From assembly GCA_030619425.1 (NCBI GenBank), contig JAUXBJ010000146.1, positions 1-5,794 of the forward strand: 5,794 nt of DNA, written 5' to 3'. Origin of the DNA: a bacterium (GTDB lineage Bacteria; Zixibacteria; MSB-5A5; GN15; FEB-12). Positions 5,255 to 5,794 of the stretch are shown here, piece by piece (the stretch's first letter is position 1; each line of letters begins with the position of its first letter). The notes beneath the pieces are model-generated. The model had not been told where the DNA came from. It did not search any database and saw only the letters and a list, made by a program, of their open reading frames with translations. A program made the position numbers and the translations under genes.

Positions 5255-5794
5255 TCATACCGGAAGCTGGTCGAGGAGGTTGGAGAATGCTTCGGCGTCG
5301 ACTGCTTCTCCGAGTCGTTTCCTGAACGCGGCGGCTCCGTCGAAGCCCCTGAGATACCAGCAGGCGTGCTTTCGCATCTCCAGCACGGCGCGCTGTTCGC
5401 CGGACCACTTGATGTAAAGATCGAGATGCCTGCGGCATATCTCCACCCTGTCAGCAAGACCGGGAGCGCCCTCGCCGCCGGCAAGCTCTCTGAAGATCCA
5501 CGGGTTGCCCTTTGCGCCCTGACCGACTGCCACGCGTGCGCATCCGGATTTCGCGATCATTTCATTTGCGTCAGCCGGTCCTGCGATTCCGCCGTTTCCG
5601 ACAACCGGGATGTTCACCGCGTCCACTATCTCGCGAAGCAACGAGAGATCCACGGGACCGCTGTGCCCCTGATCTTTCGTGCGGGCGTGGATGGTGACAA
5701 GCGATACGCCGCTATCCTCCAGGATCTTTGCGATCTGCACGCCGTTGCGGTCATCGGCCGAATAACCCAGCCGTGTCTTGGCGGTCACCGGAAC
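5255..5794 (-). CDS. dusB: tRNA-dihydrouridine synthase, DusB-like, C-terminal half (5' end outside window)
   Basis: The minus-strand frame is open to the window edge and ends at TGA (5257-5255), giving 179 visible residues. It reads VPVTAKTRLGY, matching the usual IPVTVKIRLGW segment; the GTG there is an internal Val, not the start. Next come HARTKDQGHSGPVD (the conserved HGRT region of the active site), IPVVGNGGI and VAVGQGAKGNPWIF (both help bind the FMN phosphate), and then a helical C-terminal domain with MRKHACWYLRGF, as in DusB proteins. The enzyme uses FMN and NADPH to reduce specific uridines in tRNA to dihydrouridine in the cytoplasm. The catalytic Cys and the N-terminal part of the barrel lie outside the window, so activity and exact subfamily (DusB or a related bacterial Dus) cannot be fully checked. 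It converges on the protease gene and has no evident functional link to it. Confidence 0.93.
   Translation of the reverse strand, partial: VPVTAKTRLGYSADDRNGVQIAKILEDSGVSLVTIHARTKDQGHSGPVDLSLLREIVDAVNIPVVGNGGIAGPADANEMIAKSGCARVAVGQGAKGNPWIFRELAGGEGAPGLADRVEICRRHLDLYIKWSGEQRAVLEMRKHACWYLRGFDGAAAFRKRLGEAVDAEAFSNLLDQLPV

Noticed and set aside
4854..5438. A 194-residue minus-strand open frame across the end of the protease gene and the gap
   Set aside because: It overlaps two well-supported genes, has low-complexity Arg/Ser-rich residues at one end and no recognisable domain; it is a shadow frame.
5786..5788. GTG (minus strand) as start of the dihydrouridine synthase
   Set aside because: It is the Val of the conserved PVT-x-K-x-RLG segment in the middle of the enzyme; the frame continues past the window edge.

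Overview
The window holds four co-directional plus-strand genes for exported or envelope proteins, followed by the 3' half of a convergent minus-strand housekeeping gene. It suggests a Gram-negative, Myxococcota/deltaproteobacteria-like bacterium. The clues are a mixed GC content, a lipoprotein tethered by an Asp/Thr/Ser linker, Cys-rich lipoprotein-like proteins with a DUF1566-type tail, PEGA proteins and an HtrA-like protease with an unusual architecture. This placement is inference from style; no taxonomic marker gene is complete here.

Layout: (1) 1-813, the 3' part of a PEGA-domain protein with a C-terminal two-helix membrane hairpin, open at the left edge. (2) 826-1650, an exported Cys-rich protein with three disulfide-type repeats of 33-residue period and a C-terminal DUF1566-like domain; it sits 12 bp after gene 1 and its ribosome binding site touches gene 1's stop codon, so the two are probably co-transcribed. 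(3) 1651-1839, a 189 bp gap with a weak hairpin, a pair of TATGATT heptamers and a good -10 box. (4) 1840-3471, a lipoprotein with a (D-T/S)n linker and a predicted seven-bladed beta-propeller. (5) 3472-3633, a 162 bp gap with a small dyad. (6) 3634-5214, a secreted trypsin-like (HtrA/S1C type) serine protease with an N-terminal CsgG/FlgO-like domain and a C-terminal two-helix hairpin but no PDZ domain. (7) 5215-5254, a 40 bp convergent gap with TGACCCC repeats. (8) 5255-5794 on the minus strand, the C-terminal half of a tRNA-dihydrouridine synthase (DusB-like).

The most interesting point is that the PEGA protein and the protease share a frame: a similar N-terminal domain (xVLGxxxxxF ... LYD), an exchanged middle module (PEGA or trypsin fold), then a membrane hairpin opening with GHxFFWxG and a short C-terminal strand ending in TF. 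This looks like a lineage-specific envelope scaffold carrying interchangeable modules. Nothing in the window proves that the four exported proteins form one functional system. The separate promoter candidate before gene 3 suggests at least two transcription units. No RNA gene, CRISPR array or complete mobile element was seen.
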